Assembly (NCBI GenBank): GCA_001303245.1
Contig: LJNS01000008.1
Location: 1 to 54,381, forward strand
Direction of reading: 5' to 3'
Source: Gammaproteobacteria bacterium SG8_30
Lineage (GTDB): Bacteria > Pseudomonadota > Gammaproteobacteria > Steroidobacterales > Steroidobacteraceae
Length of the DNA stretch: 54,381 bases
Below are positions 26,771 through 36,179 of the stretch, in pieces. The number at the start of each line of letters is the position of its first letter. Within the stretch, counting starts at the first letter, position 1. The notes beneath the pieces are model-generated. The model did no database searches. It saw only the letters and a list, made by a program, of their open reading frames with translations, and was not told the DNA's origin. A program made the translations under genes and the position numbers.

Positions 26771-27087
26771 AGCGCGTGTACACCGCCGAATCGATTGTCC
26801 AGGTCACGCACGTGCGCAACCTGCTGTCCGCCGAAGGCATCCGCTCAGAGCTGCGCAACGACCGCCTCGCGGGCGTGATCGGCGAGATTCCCTTCCTGGA
26901 GACCTGGCCCGAGCTCTGGGTCGGGGAACTCGACTACGAGCGAGCCAGGGAGCTGGTCGAGCAGGAGCTGCACGGGCCCGGCCTCGAGGAGCCGGCGTGG
27001 ACCTGTCCCGGCTGCGGCGAGCGGATCGAGGGCCAGTTCACGGAGTGCTGGAACTGCGGCCGCGAACGAGCGAGGACCGGCGCTTGA
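26767..27087 (+). CDS. DUF2007 domain protein with C-terminal zinc ribbon
   Basis: A 106-residue protein. Residues 1-70 (MKRVYTAESIVQVTHVRNLLSAEGI..., ELWVGELDYERARELVEQ) match the DUF2007 alpha/beta module, a PII-like fold sometimes described as a putative signal-transducing domain. Residues 77-100 contain two C-x2-C pairs (CPGCGE, CWNCGRE), a zinc ribbon. The ATG overlaps the VOC gene stop, and the TGA overlaps the next TTG start. The function is unknown. Confidence 0.75.
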   Translation: MKRVYTAESIVQVTHVRNLLSAEGIRSELRNDRLAGVIGEIPFLETWPELWVGELDYERARELVEQELHGPGLEEPAWTCPGCGERIEGQFTECWNCGRERARTGA

Positions 27088-27788
27088 GCGTCGCGAACGA
27101 CGTCGTCATCCAGGCGCGTTTCCGCGGTCCGCCCGAGTCCGGCAACGGCGGCTACGTCTGCGGCATCCTCGGCGCGGCAGCGGACGAGCTGGTGGCCGTC
27201 CGTCTGCGGCGGCCACCGCCGCTCGACGTGCCGCTAACGCTCGAAAGAACCGGCGAGGGATTGGTGCTGCGACAGGGCGACGACGTGGTCGCCACCGCCA
27301 GGCCCGATCCGGTGGACATCGAGGTGCCGGCGCCACCCGATCACGCGGAGGCGATCGAGGCTTCGCTCGGCTACAGCGGATTCGCGGAGCATCCCTTTCC
27401 CGGGTGCTTCGTCTGCGGGCCGCGGCGGCTGGCGGGCGACGGACTGCGGATCTTTCCCGGCCCGCTGGCCGGCCGGTCGTCGTCGGTCGCCGCCCCCTGG
27501 ATCCCCGACGGAACGCTCGCCGGCCAGGACAGGCGCATCCGCCCGGAGTTCCTGTGGGCCGCGCTCGACTGCCCGGGCTACTTCGCCACGCCGCTCGCCG
27601 GCCGCCTCGCGCTGCTCGGTGAGCTGGCCGTGCGCATCGAGGACGGCGTCGAGGCGGGGGAGCCGTGCGTCGTCAGCGGTTGGCTGCGCCACAGCGACGG
27701 CCGCAAGCACCTCGTCGGCACGGCACTGTTCGGGCGGGACGGACGCCTCGTCGCCCGTGCTGCAGCCACCTGGATCGAGCTCAGGTAG
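27084..27788 (+). CDS. Hotdog-fold (thioesterase-like) protein
   Basis: A 234-residue protein probably starting at TTG 27084, which overlaps the DUF2007 stop (TTGA). ARFRGPPESGNGGYVCGILG, PFPGCFVCGPRR..GDGLRIFPG and LWAALDCPGYFA resemble double-hotdog acyl-CoA thioesterase-like proteins, with one hotdog in each half. The CFVCG pair could be structural. No catalytic residue can be named securely. It is the third gene of a coupled VOC-DUF2007-hotdog unit, convergent with ubiB. Confidence 0.6.
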   Translation: MSVANDVVIQARFRGPPESGNGGYVCGILGAAADELVAVRLRRPPPLDVPLTLERTGEGLVLRQGDDVVATARPDPVDIEVPAPPDHAEAIEASLGYSGFAEHPFPGCFVCGPRRLAGDGLRIFPGPLAGRSSSVAAPWIPDGTLAGQDRRIRPEFLWAALDCPGYFATPLAGRLALLGELAVRIEDGVEAGEPCVVSGWLRHSDGRKHLVGTALFGRDGRLVARAAATWIELR

Positions 27789-27794
27789 CGCCGC

Positions 27795-29438
27795 TCAGCG
27801 ACGGCCGCCCGCCAGCGTCCAGCCAACGCCGGCGGCAGCGAGCAGCCAGCCTGCCCAGGCCGGCGACATGCCGAGCCCGAGCCACAGGATCCCGCCCAGG
27901 AAAAACGTCCCGCCCGCAAGCACGGCGGTGCGGCGGCGCGCGGCTTCGGCCGACTCGCGACGCAGTGCCTCGACGGAGGCAGATTCCGTACGCAGGGTGA
28001 AGTCGTCCTCGTAGGCGCGCCGCACCGTCCGCTGCAGGACGACCGGCAGCATCTTGAGCGACTCCGCCAGGTCGGGCCAGTGCTCGCGCAAGCCCTGCGC
28101 GAAGGCCTCCGGACCGATGCGCTCGTTCATCCACTGCCGCAGGATCGGCCGGGCGGTCTTGAAGAGGTCCAGCTCCGGATACAGCTGACGGCCGAGCCCC
28201 TCGATGTTGAGCAGGGTCTTCTGCAGCAGGATCAGCTGCGGCTGTACCGGCATCTCGAAGCGCCGTGCGACCTCGAACAGGCGGAGCAGCACCAGGCCGA
28301 ATGAGATCTCGCCGAGCGGCTTGTTGAAGATCGGCTCACAGACCGTGCGTACGGCGCTGGTCAACTCGCCGACGCGCGCCTTCGGCGGGATCCAGCCGCT
28401 CTCGAGGTGCAGCTCGGCGATGCGCTGCCAGTCACGGTCGAAGAAGGCAAGGAAGTTGGCGGCGAGATAGTACTGGTCGCGCGGCTCGAGCGAGCCGACG
28501 ATGCCGAAGTCCACCGCCACGTACTTCGGGTTCGCCGGGTCGGCCACGTCGACGAAGATGTTGCCGGGGTGCATGTCGGCGTGGAAGAAGTTGTGCCGGA
28601 AGACCTGCGTGAAGAAGATGGTCACGCCGTTCTCGGCGAGTCTCGGGATGTCGGTGCCGAGCTCCCTGAGTCGCTCCACCTCGGAGATGGGCACGCCGCG
28701 GATGCGTTCCATGACCATCACCTCCCGTCGGCAGAGCTCCCAGTGCACGTCGGGAACGTGCAGCAGCGGCGAGCCCTCGAAGTTCCGCCTGAGCTGGGAG
28801 GCGTTGCCCGCCTCGCGCATCAGGTCGAGCTCGTCGAGGATGGTCTTCTCGTACTCGTCGACGACCTCGCTCGGGCGCAGGCGCCTCGACTCCGGCCAGT
28901 AGCGCGCCGCCAGTGCGGCGAGCGCGCGCAGCACCTCGAGGTCGCGGCCGATGATCTCCCGCATGCCCGGCCTGAGTACCTTGACGACGACCTGGCGCCC
29001 GTCGGCGAGCGTCGCCGCGTGGACCTGCGCGACGGAGGCTGCGGCGAGCGGCACCTCGTCGAACGAGCCGAAGAGCTCGGCGACCGGCCGGCCGAGTGCG
29101 CGCTCGACCTGCGCCCGGGCGACTGCTCCGGAGAAAGGCGGCACGCGGTCCTGCAGCTTCGCGAGTTCGTCCGCGATGTCGCGCGGCAGCAGGTCGCGGC
29201 GCGTGGACAGCGCCTGGCCGAATTTGATGAAGATGGGGCCGAGCTCCTCGAGGGCGAGCCTGAGTTTCTCGCCGCGGGTCCCGCCCTGGCTGCGTACGAA
29301 CCACGTCCACGGGGACAGGTAGAAGAGGAAGCGCAGCGGGCGGTACAGATGCGTGGCACGGACGAAGTCGTCGAGCCCGTGCCTCACGAGCACCCGCTGG
29401 ATGCCAACCAGCCGCCCCGCGACGGGCAGCGAGATCAT
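27795..29438 (-). CDS. ubiB: Ubiquinone biosynthesis atypical kinase/ATPase UbiB
   Basis: A 547-residue protein, the same size as E. coli UbiB. It has the ADCK/COQ8 KxGQ motif within GPIFIKFGQALSTRRDLLP, the Ala-rich nucleotide loop AAASVAQVHAATLADG, HADMHPGN and VDFGIVGSL catalytic segments, and two C-terminal transmembrane helices (about 500-540). It supports ubiquinone assembly, probably as an ATPase that extracts lipid intermediates. ATG 29438 overlaps the ubiJ stop (ATGA). The three-gene order ubiE-ubiJ-ubiB is typical of gammaproteobacteria. Confidence 0.95.
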   Translation of the reverse strand: MISLPVAGRLVGIQRVLVRHGLDDFVRATHLYRPLRFLFYLSPWTWFVRSQGGTRGEKLRLALEELGPIFIKFGQALSTRRDLLPRDIADELAKLQDRVPPFSGAVARAQVERALGRPVAELFGSFDEVPLAAASVAQVHAATLADGRQVVVKVLRPGMREIIGRDLEVLRALAALAARYWPESRRLRPSEVVDEYEKTILDELDLMREAGNASQLRRNFEGSPLLHVPDVHWELCRREVMVMERIRGVPISEVERLRELGTDIPRLAENGVTIFFTQVFRHNFFHADMHPGNIFVDVADPANPKYVAVDFGIVGSLEPRDQYYLAANFLAFFDRDWQRIAELHLESGWIPPKARVGELTSAVRTVCEPIFNKPLGEISFGLVLLRLFEVARRFEMPVQPQLILLQKTLLNIEGLGRQLYPELDLFKTARPILRQWMNERIGPEAFAQGLREHWPDLAESLKMLPVVLQRTVRRAYEDDFTLRTESASVEALRRESAEAARRRTAVLAGGTFFLGGILWLGLGMSPAWAGWLLAAAGVGWTLAGGRR

Positions 29439-30052
29439 TCGCCGGCACCGCGGCGGGCGAGCTCGACCTGCCGAATCCTCGCCTCGAGGCGGTCGACGTC
29501 CTCGCGAAGGCGGTCGACGCCCTCGAGCCACGCCTCCACCTCGGCGCGGGCAGGCAGGTCGCGGCTCTCCTCGGTGAGGTACTCGCCGACGTTGAGCGCC
29601 AGGGTCGCGAAGGCGCGGCGCCCGAAGTCGAGCGCGCCGCGGGCCACGTTGGCCAGGTGATGGGCCGCGGCGTCCCCGACCACGCGGGACAGCTCCTCCT
29701 CGAAGTCCGGCCGTGCCGCCTCGAACAGCTTACGGAAGGACTGCGCGGTCTCGGCATCCCCGCTGATGCGGACGCTGCCCGCGCGGATGCGGTCCTCGGC
29801 GCCGGGACCGGCGAGCGCGGCCAGCGCGATGGGCGAGCCGTCGATGACGGCGTCGGGCTCGACGTCGCCCCCCTGAGCCACGCTGACGGCACCGTCCGCG
29901 GCGCTGAAACGGATCCGGAGCGGCGACGCGGCGACGCGGATCTCCAGGCTGCGGCCCTCGAGTCGGGCGAGGAGCCCGCGCGCGCGCGAGGAGCCCGCGA
30001 TGTTGCGGTTGAGGATCGCCTCCAGCGGCTGAAAGAGCGGGTCGCCGGCCAT
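29435..30052 (-). CDS. ubiJ: Ubiquinone biosynthesis accessory factor UbiJ (SCP2 domain)
   Basis: A 205-residue protein with an N-terminal SCP2-like lipid-binding module (about 15-110; LEIRVAASPLRIRFSA..., DAVIDGSPIALAALA, RAGSVRISGDAETAQSFRKLF) and a C-terminal helical, coiled-coil tail (VDRLREDVDRLEARIRQVELARR). UbiJ scaffolds the soluble Ubi complex with UbiK. Position between ubiE and ubiB settles the identity. Gap to ubiE is 5 bp. Confidence 0.92.
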   Translation of the reverse strand: MAGDPLFQPLEAILNRNIAGSSRARGLLARLEGRSLEIRVAASPLRIRFSAADGAVSVAQGGDVEPDAVIDGSPIALAALAGPGAEDRIRAGSVRISGDAETAQSFRKLFEAARPDFEEELSRVVGDAAAHHLANVARGALDFGRRAFATLALNVGEYLTEESRDLPARAEVEAWLEGVDRLREDVDRLEARIRQVELARRGAGE

Positions 30053-30057
30053 GCGCG

Positions 30058-30819
30058 TCAGTAAACGTAGCCGCGGTGCACGGCGACGATGCCGCCGGTG
30101 AGATTGTGCCAGCGGCAGTCATCGAAGCCGGCGTCGCGCATCATCTGCGCCAGCGTCGGCTGGTCGGGAAACACGCGGATGGACTCCGCCAGGTAGCGGT
30201 AGCTGTCGGCATCCTTCGCGACCAGCCGGCCCATCGCCGGCAGGATCCGGAAGGAATAGAGGTCGTAGAACGGCTTGATGCCCGCGGCCGGGTGCGAGAA
30301 CTCGAGCACCAGCAGCTGCCCGCCAGGGCGCAGCACCCGGCGCATGGAGGCCAGGGCCGTCGGCTTGTCGGTGACGTTGCGCAGCCCGAAGCCGATGGTG
30401 ATGCAGTCGAAGCTCGCATCCGCGAAGGGCAGTCGTTCGGCGTTCGCCTGCACGTAACGGACGTTGCCGGTGAAGCCCTCGTCGAGCAGACGGTCGCGCC
30501 CGCGCGAGAGCATCGCCCAGTTGATGTCCGAGAGCACCACGAGCCCCTCGTCACCGACCTGCCGGGCCAGCCCGGAGGCGAGATCGCCGGTGCCGCCGGC
30601 GACGTCGAGTGCCCGCTGGCCGGGGCGCAGCCCCGTCTGGGTCAGCGTGAAGCGCTTCCACAGCCGGTGCAGTCCGCCCGACATCAGGTCGTTCATCAGG
30701 TCGTAGCTGTCTGCGACGGAGTCGAATACGCCGCGCACCCGGCCCGCCTTCTGCTCGGGCGGCACCTGCTCGTAGCCGAAGTCGACCTTCGGCGGCTCTC
30801 TGTCTGGGGGAGTGCTCAT
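30058..30819 (-). CDS. ubiE: Ubiquinone/menaquinone C-methyltransferase UbiE
   Basis: A 253-residue class I methyltransferase for ring C-methylation in ubiquinone (and menaquinone) synthesis. [49 protein letters not shown] (SAM loop), [17 protein letters not shown] and LEFSHP are signature UbiE/COQ5 blocks. ATG 30819 lies 21 nt after a TAGAAT element. First gene of the ubiEJB operon. Confidence 0.96.
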   Translation of the reverse strand: MSTPPDREPPKVDFGYEQVPPEQKAGRVRGVFDSVADSYDLMNDLMSGGLHRLWKRFTLTQTGLRPGQRALDVAGGTGDLASGLARQVGDEGLVVLSDINWAMLSRGRDRLLDEGFTGNVRYVQANAERLPFADASFDCITIGFGLRNVTDKPTALASMRRVLRPGGQLLVLEFSHPAAGIKPFYDLYSFRILPAMGRLVAKDADSYRYLAESIRVFPDQPTLAQMMRDAGFDDCRWHNLTGGIVAVHRGYVY

Positions 30820-30840
30820 GGCGGGTCGGACTCGGACGGA

Positions 30841-30846
30841 ATTCTA
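30841..30846 (-). promoter_or_regulatory. Probable -10 element of the ubiEJB operon
   Basis: Minus strand TAGAAT preceded by CG, giving a predicted leader of about 15 nt before the ubiE ATG. The -35 is not clear. Confidence 0.4.
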
Positions 30847-30879
30847 CGGGCGCGCGCCGCGAAACTCACGGTCGGCCGC

Positions 30880-31329
30880 TCAGCGCTCCCGTGCGGACTC
30901 GCGGCCCGGCGCGTCCCGGGACGGCAGCCGCCACAGCCAGGCACCGAGCACCACCCCGGCCACGCCCATCAGGCTCCGGGCCAGCCAGCCGTCGAGCAGG
31001 AAGACGATGGTGACGCCGAAGCTCACGGCCATCAGCGCGAGCGCCGCGCGCTTGGCGCGCCAGGGAATGGCGCGGTGGTGGCGCCACTCCCGGATGCCAT
31101 GGCCGAAGTGCCGGTGGTTGAGCAGCCAGTTGTAGACACGGGTCGAGGAGCGTGCGAAACAGGCGGCGGCCACGAGCCACAGCGGCACGGTCGGGAGCAC
31201 CGGCACGAACGCGCCCACCGCGCCGAGCGCGAGGAATGCCGCCCCGAGCCCGGCGAACACGAGCCGCAGCGCCAGCGAGTCGTGCTTGCGCACCTCGTGG
31301 CTGTAGTCGCGCGTTTCGCGCTCCGTCAC
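30880..31329 (-). CDS. DUF454 (YbaN-like) inner-membrane protein
   Basis: A 149-residue protein with a hydrophobic pair at about 22-60 (LVFAGLGAAFLALGAVGAFVPVLPTVPLWLVAAACFARSS) and two helices near 95-130. The FVPVLPTVPLWLVAAACFARSS region with YNWLLNHRHFGHGIREWRHHRAIP is diagnostic of DUF454/YbaN. The function is unknown. It is the last gene of the minus-strand operon, 37 bp after DUF971. Confidence 0.85.
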   Translation of the reverse strand: MTERETRDYSHEVRKHDSLALRLVFAGLGAAFLALGAVGAFVPVLPTVPLWLVAAACFARSSTRVYNWLLNHRHFGHGIREWRHHRAIPWRAKRAALALMAVSFGVTIVFLLDGWLARSLMGVAGVVLGAWLWRLPSRDAPGRESARER

Positions 31330-31366
31330 GGGACGGCCAGGAAGAAGAGGCCTCGCCGCTCGCAGC

Positions 31367-31750
31367 CTATTGCGGCGCCGCCGGCGGCTTGCGCTCGTAG
31401 CCGAGCTTCTCGCAACGCTCCAGGTAGCGCGCCCACTTCTCGTCGTACTTCGCGCCGAGCTCGTAGAGGTAGGCCCAGCTGTAGATGCCGGACTCGTGGC
31501 CGTCGTCGAATTTCAGGCAGACGGCATAGTTGCCGACGGGCACCACCTCGCGGATCTGCACGCCCTCCTTCGCGAGCTCGAGCTTGCCCTCGCCGGGCCC
31601 GTGCCCACGTACCTCGGCCGAAGGCGAGTACACGCGCAGGTACTCGAACGGCAGCTCGAAGGTCTCGCCGTCGCGGAAGTGCAACCACAGGATGCGGGAC
31701 TTGCGCCTGACCTTGATCTCGGCCGGCGGGCCCGGGTCCGCCATGGTCAT
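31367..31750 (-). CDS. DUF971-family protein
   Basis: A 127-residue protein with the DUF971 module (about 10-105): IKVRRKSRILWLHFRDGETFELPFEYLRVYSPSAEV..., then VPVGNYAVCLKFDDGHESGIYSWAYLYEL. The domain is also found at the N-terminus of gamma-butyrobetaine hydroxylases and in iron-sulfur carrier proteins. A neighbour of hslVU in many proteobacteria, as here (32 bp after hslU). The function is not established. Confidence 0.88.
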   Translation of the reverse strand: MTMADPGPPAEIKVRRKSRILWLHFRDGETFELPFEYLRVYSPSAEVRGHGPGEGKLELAKEGVQIREVVPVGNYAVCLKFDDGHESGIYSWAYLYELGAKYDEKWARYLERCEKLGYERKPPAAPQ

Positions 31751-31782
31751 GAGGTGGCTCCTCGCTGTAATGCTCCGGGATG

Positions 31783-33141
31783 TCAGAGGATATACCGGCT
31801 GAGGTCCTCGTCCTTCACCAGATCACCGAGATGCCGGTCGACGAAGGCCGCATCCACCGCGACGGCGCTGCCGCCCCGGTCGGCGGCCTCGAAGGAGACC
31901 TGCTCGAGAAGGCGCTCCATGACGGTGTGCAGCCGCCTCGCACCGATGTTCTCGTTCTGGCTGTTGACCTGCGCGGCGATCTCGGCGATGCGCCGGATGC
32001 CGTCCTGCGCGAACCGGACCTCCACCCCCTCCGTCGCCAGCAGTGCCTCGTACTGGGTGCACAGGGAGGCGTCGGGCTCGGCGAGGATTCGCTCGAAGTC
32101 CTCGACCTTGAGCGAGTCGAGCTCGACCCGGATCGGGAAGCGGCCCTGCAGCTCCGGGATGAGGTCCGAGGGCTTCGACATGTGGAAGGCGCCGGAGGCG
32201 ATGAACAGGACGTGGTCGGTCTTCACCATGCCGTACTTGGTGTTGACGGTGCAGCCCTCCACGAGCGGCAGCAGGTCGCGCTGCACGCCCTCGCGCGACA
32301 CGTCCGCGCCGACGACCTCGCCGCGCTTGCAGATCTTGTCGATCTCGTCGATGAACACGATGCCGTTCTGCTCGGCGTTGGCGAGCGCCCGGGCGCGCAG
32401 CTCCTCCTCGTTGACCATGCGCGCGGCCTCCTCGTCGGCCAGCGCCTTGAGCGCCTCGCGGATCCTCATCTTGCGCGACCGGGTGCGGCCGCCGCCGAGG
32501 TTCTGGAACACCTGTTGAAGCTGCTGGGTCATCTCCTCCATGCCGGGCGGTCCCATGATCTCGAGGCCGGTCGGGATGGCGCGGATCTCGACCTCGATGT
32601 CGCGGTCGTCGAGCCTGCCCTCGCGCAGCATCTTGCGGAATTTCTGCCGGGTCTCGGCGTCCCGGGGCGCCGCCTCGGGCTGCAGGCCGGCGGACTGCGG
32701 CCGCGGCAGCAGCGCGTCGAGGATGCGTTCCTCTGCGGCGTCCTCCGCGCGATGGCGGACCTTGGCCATCTCTTCCTCGCGCGTCAGCTTCACCGACACG
32801 TCGACGAGGTCCTTGACGATCGAGTCGACCTCGCGCCCGACGTAGCCGACCTCGGTGAACTTGGTCGCCTCCACCTTGACGAACGGCGCACGGGCGAGGC
32901 GCGCCAGCCGACGTGCAATCTCGGTCTTGCCGACGCCGGTCGGGCCGATCATGAGGATGTTCTTCGGAGTGATCTCGTGGCGCAGCGGCTCGGCCACCTG
33001 CATGCGCCGCCAGCGGTTGCGCAGCGCCACCGCCACCGCGCGCTTGGCGTCCTTCTGGCCGACGATGTGCTTGTCGAGCTCCTCGACGATCTCGCGCGGC
33101 GTCATCGTGGAGGTGGTCTGCTCGTTTGCCTCGAGGTTCAT
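31783..33141 (-). CDS. hslU: ATP-dependent protease ATPase subunit HslU
   Basis: A 452-residue AAA+ unfoldase. It has the Walker [19 protein letters not shown] at about 70-85, Walker [15 protein letters not shown], the intermediate I-domain between them, sensor 2 in [17 protein letters not shown], and the C-terminal DLSRYIL tail that docks into HslV and activates it. The start [29 protein letters not shown] is standard. It overlaps hslV by 4 bp. Confidence 0.97.
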   Translation of the reverse strand: MNLEANEQTTSTMTPREIVEELDKHIVGQKDAKRAVAVALRNRWRRMQVAEPLRHEITPKNILMIGPTGVGKTEIARRLARLARAPFVKVEATKFTEVGYVGREVDSIVKDLVDVSVKLTREEEMAKVRHRAEDAAEERILDALLPRPQSAGLQPEAAPRDAETRQKFRKMLREGRLDDRDIEVEIRAIPTGLEIMGPPGMEEMTQQLQQVFQNLGGGRTRSRKMRIREALKALADEEAARMVNEEELRARALANAEQNGIVFIDEIDKICKRGEVVGADVSREGVQRDLLPLVEGCTVNTKYGMVKTDHVLFIASGAFHMSKPSDLIPELQGRFPIRVELDSLKVEDFERILAEPDASLCTQYEALLATEGVEVRFAQDGIRRIAEIAAQVNSQNENIGARRLHTVMERLLEQVSFEAADRGGSAVAVDAAFVDRHLGDLVKDEDLSRYIL

Positions 33142-33689
33142 GACGTCGGGAGCTCGTCGACGACGAGGTTGTGGTTGGTGTACACGCAGGTGTCGGCGGC
33201 GATCCTCATGGCGCGCTCGACGATCTCGTGCGCGCCGAGATCGGTGTTCTCGAGCAGGGCTCGCGCGGCGGCCTGGGCGAAGGGCCCGCCGGAGCCGATG
33301 GCCATGATGTCGTGTTCCGGCTCGATGACGTCGCCGTTACCGGAGATGATCAGTGAGGCGTGGGCGTCAGCCACGCACAGGAGCGCCTCGAGCCGGCGCA
33401 GGGCGCGATCGCTGCGCCAGTCCTTGGCGAGCTCGATCGCCGCACGGGTAAGGTTGCCGTACTTCTCGAGCTTGCCCTCGAAGCGCTCGAACAGCGTGAA
33501 GGCGTCCGCGGTGCCGCCGGCAAAGCCCGCCAGCACCTTGCCCTCGTACAGGCGCCGCACCTTGCGGGCGTTGCCCTTCATGATGGTCTGGCCCATCGAC
33601 ACCTGGCCGTCGCCGCCCATCGCGACGCTGCCGCCGCGGCGGACGGAAAGGATGGTCGTCCCGTGCGGGTCGAAGTGCTTGTCTGGCAT
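33138..33689 (-). CDS. hslV: ATP-dependent protease peptidase subunit HslV
   Basis: A 183-residue proteasome-beta-like peptidase. The N-terminal [10 protein letters not shown] precedes [10 protein letters not shown], so the catalytic Thr would be exposed by removing a 10-residue propeptide rather than just Met. The Gly and Ser/Asp positions of the active site ([17 protein letters not shown]) are present. ATG 33689 gives this start; the longer frame upstream is not conserved. It pairs with HslU to degrade misfolded proteins. Confidence 0.95.
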   Translation of the reverse strand: MPDKHFDPHGTTILSVRRGGSVAMGGDGQVSMGQTIMKGNARKVRRLYEGKVLAGFAGGTADAFTLFERFEGKLEKYGNLTRAAIELAKDWRSDRALRRLEALLCVADAHASLIISGNGDVIEPEHDIMAIGSGGPFAQAAARALLENTDLGAHEIVERAMRIAADTCVYTNHNLVVDELPTS

Positions 33690-33696
33690 GGAAAAC

Positions 33697-34602
33697 CTAC
33701 TTGCGCCGGCGCGCGCGCGGGTGCGCCTTGTCGTAGATGCGGGCCAGGTGCTGGAAATCAAGATGCGTGTACACCTGGGTGGTGCTGATGTCGGAATGAC
33801 CTAGAAGTTCCTGCACCCCGCGAAGGTCGGCACTGGACTCGAGCAGGTGGGTCGCGAAGGAGTGCCGGAACAGGTGCGGATGAACCTTCAGGTCGATGCC
33901 CCGCCGTCGCGCCATCCGGTCGATCCGGCGCTGCACGGCGCGGCTGCCGAGCCGGCGCCCGCCCTGCCCGACGAAGACGGCGGACTCGCCGGGCGCTGCG
34001 AGTGCGGCGCGGTCCGCAAGCCACGCAGAAAGGGCCCCGACGGCCTGGCGGCCGACCGGGAGCAGGCGGGTCTTGGCGCCTTTGCCCAGCACCCGCACGG
34101 TGCGGTCCGCGAGGTCGAGGTCGGTCAGGTCGAGCCCGACCAGCTCCGCGAGCCGCAGACCCGAGCTGTAGAGCAGTTCCATCATGGCGTGATCGCGCCG
34201 TGCGAGCGGGTCGTTTTCCGCGGGCGGTGCGAGCAGCGCGCTCATCCGGTCCACGTCGAGGGTCTTGGGAAGCCGTCTCGCGGCCTTGGGCGCGCGAACC
34301 TCGTCGGCGGGATTGGCCGCAAGCTCGCCCTCCCGCATGAGGAAGTTGAAGAAGCTGCGCAGGGCCGAGAGCCGTCGCTGGATGCTGCGCGGAGAGAGCC
34401 CGTTGCGGTGCTCGCGTGCGGCGAAGCTGCGGACGTGGAAGTTGTCCAGCGCGCGCCACTCCCCGATGCGATGGCCGTCGCAGAACGCGACGAGCGCGTC
34501 CAGGTCGCGGCCATAGTTCGAGGCCGTGTGCGGGGAGAGCCGGCGCTCCTGGCGCAGGTGGGCGAGAAAGCGCTCGACCCAGGCCTCCGCCGCCGGGTCC
34601 AT
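33697..34602 (-). CDS. xerC: Tyrosine recombinase XerC
   Basis: A 301-residue recombinase resolving chromosome dimers at dif with XerD. The full catalytic set is visible: Arg150, Lys174, His243, Arg246, His269 and the nucleophile Tyr278, in [28 protein letters not shown] and [15 protein letters not shown]. The N-terminal SAM-like core-binding domain covers about 1-100. ATG 34602 shares its A with the DUF484 stop. XerC, rather than XerD, is inferred from the dapF-DUF484-xerC order. Confidence 0.93.
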   Translation of the reverse strand: MDPAAEAWVERFLAHLRQERRLSPHTASNYGRDLDALVAFCDGHRIGEWRALDNFHVRSFAAREHRNGLSPRSIQRRLSALRSFFNFLMREGELAANPADEVRAPKAARRLPKTLDVDRMSALLAPPAENDPLARRDHAMMELLYSSGLRLAELVGLDLTDLDLADRTVRVLGKGAKTRLLPVGRQAVGALSAWLADRAALAAPGESAVFVGQGGRRLGSRAVQRRIDRMARRRGIDLKVHPHLFRHSFATHLLESSADLRGVQELLGHSDISTTQVYTHLDFQHLARIYDKAHPRARRRK

Positions 34603-35324
34603 CAGCCCGTCTTGGTCGGCTCGGCGGCGAGCGCCGCCGCGATCAGCTCGCCGATCCGCGCCAGGAAGTCCGTACTGACCGTCGGGTTGAAGCGCTGCGC
34701 ATCCGCGGCGCCGCAGGCCATCAGGCCGAGGCTGCCGCCCGGCCCCAGCGGCACCAGCGCCACGGATCCGACATCCACCGCGCCCTCCCCGAACAGGTAG
34801 TCGCGCTGCGAATCCCGTACCTGGCCGCAACGGGGCTTGTCGGCGGTAAACAGGGACTGGAAGCCGCGGATCTCCACGCTCTCGCGTCCGGTGAGGCGGA
34901 TGAAGGGCGACTCACGCGCGGCCAGCACGGGATCCTCCCGGAACAGCACGAGCACGCAGCGCTGCACGTCGAAGTCCTCGCGCATCGAGGCTTCCACGGC
35001 ATCCACGACGTGGTCGATGCCGCGCGCGTGCACGAGTCGTGTGGTGAGGCGGTGGATCCGCGCGGCGAGCTGGTCGTTCTGCCGCGCCACCTCGATGAAC
35101 TCGGCGAGCTTGCGTTCGAGCGTACGGTTGCGTTCGCGCAGGACGTCGACCTGCTTCTCGAGGAGCGAGACGGTGGTGCCGCTGCCGCGAACGTCGGGCA
35201 CGCGCAGCCGCTGCACCAACGACGGGTTGCGCTCGAAGAACTCGGGGTGCGCCTCGAGGTACTCGGCGACGAGCCCGTCGTTCGTGGGCGAAGCGCCCGC
35301 GCCAGCCACAGCAGCCTTGGTCAT
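34602..35324 (-). CDS. DUF484-family protein (GAF-like)
   Basis: A 240-residue protein with a helical N-terminus (VAEYLEAHPEFFERNPSLVQRLRVP) and a coiled-coil segment (SLLEKQVDVLRERNRTLERKLAEFIEVARQND), then a GAF-like domain (about 95-230) ending SLGLMACGAADAQRFNPTVSTDFLARIGELI. DUF484 is conserved between dapF and xerC in gammaproteobacteria; the function is unknown. It overlaps dapF by 4 bp. Confidence 0.9.
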   Translation of the reverse strand: MTKAAVAGAGASPTNDGLVAEYLEAHPEFFERNPSLVQRLRVPDVRGSGTTVSLLEKQVDVLRERNRTLERKLAEFIEVARQNDQLAARIHRLTTRLVHARGIDHVVDAVEASMREDFDVQRCVLVLFREDPVLAARESPFIRLTGRESVEIRGFQSLFTADKPRCGQVRDSQRDYLFGEGAVDVGSVALVPLGPGGSLGLMACGAADAQRFNPTVSTDFLARIGELIAAALAAEPTKTG

Positions 35325-36127
35325 GTTTCCACCTTTCCTTCGAAAGCGGTTTCCGCCGGCCCGGTGAGCCAGATCGGCTCACCGGGCCCGTTCCACTCGA
35401 CGATCAGCCTTCCGCCCGGCAGGTCGACGTCGACTTCCGCGTCGAGCAGCCCGTGCTTCCTGCCGACGGCCACCGCGCCGCAGGCGCCGGTGCCGCAGGC
35501 GCGGGTCTCGCCCGTGCCGCGCTCGTGCACGCGAAGGCGGATGTGATCCCGTGAGACGACTTCCATGAAGCCGACGTTGGTGCGCTTCGGAAAGCGGGGG
35601 TGACGCTCGATCGCCGGGCCGAGCCGGTCCACGGGCGCCTCGTCGACAGAGGGTACCCGAATCACGGCGTGCGGGTTGCCGATGGACACCGCGCCGATCT
35701 CGACCGTGCTGCCCCCGACCGAGAGAGGGTAGACGCTGGCCTCGCCGCTCGCATCGAAGGGCAGCGATGCGGGGTCGAAGTTCGGCACGCCCATCGCGAC
35801 GGAAACGAGCCCGTCCTCACGCACCCGCGCCCTGACGAGGCCGCCCGGGCTGTCCATCACGAGCTCTCCCGGTGCGCGCCCGAGCCGGCCGGCGACGACC
35901 CGGGCGATGCAGCGCGCACCGTTGCCGCACTGTTCAACTTCCTCGCCGTCGGCATTGAAGATGCGGTAGTACACGTCGGAGCCGTTCCGACGCGGCGCCT
36001 CGAGCATCAGCGCCTGATCGAAGCCTATGCCGGTGTGCCGGTCGGCGAGACGGCGCAGGGTCTCTGCCGGGGGCGCGCCTCCGGGCGGGGCGTCGAACAC
36101 GATGAAGTCGTTGCCGAGCCCGTGCAT
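35321..36127 (-). CDS. dapF: Diaminopimelate epimerase
   Basis: A 268-residue (from the first ATG) epimerase converting LL- to meso-diaminopimelate for lysine and peptidoglycan. The catalytic Cys pair is present: Cys67 in EVEQCGNGARC, and the Cys of ETRACGTGACG. The family's conserved start is xxFTKMHGLGNDF, and here ALAFTK is encoded in frame before ATG 36127, with no ATG, GTG or TTG upstream. A CTG at 36173-36175, with GGAG 7 nt before it and next to the upstream stop, is a plausible true start and would give about 284 residues. Confidence 0.94.
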   Translation of the reverse strand: MHGLGNDFIVFDAPPGGAPPAETLRRLADRHTGIGFDQALMLEAPRRNGSDVYYRIFNADGEEVEQCGNGARCIARVVAGRLGRAPGELVMDSPGGLVRARVREDGLVSVAMGVPNFDPASLPFDASGEASVYPLSVGGSTVEIGAVSIGNPHAVIRVPSVDEAPVDRLGPAIERHPRFPKRTNVGFMEVVSRDHIRLRVHERGTGETRACGTGACGAVAVGRKHGLLDAEVDVDLPGGRLIVEWNGPGEPIWLTGPAETAFEGKVET

Positions 36128-36179
36128 CTTCGTGAACGCGAGCGCGGAGGTCGGCTGGCGGGAATCCGCGTTCAGGGGT

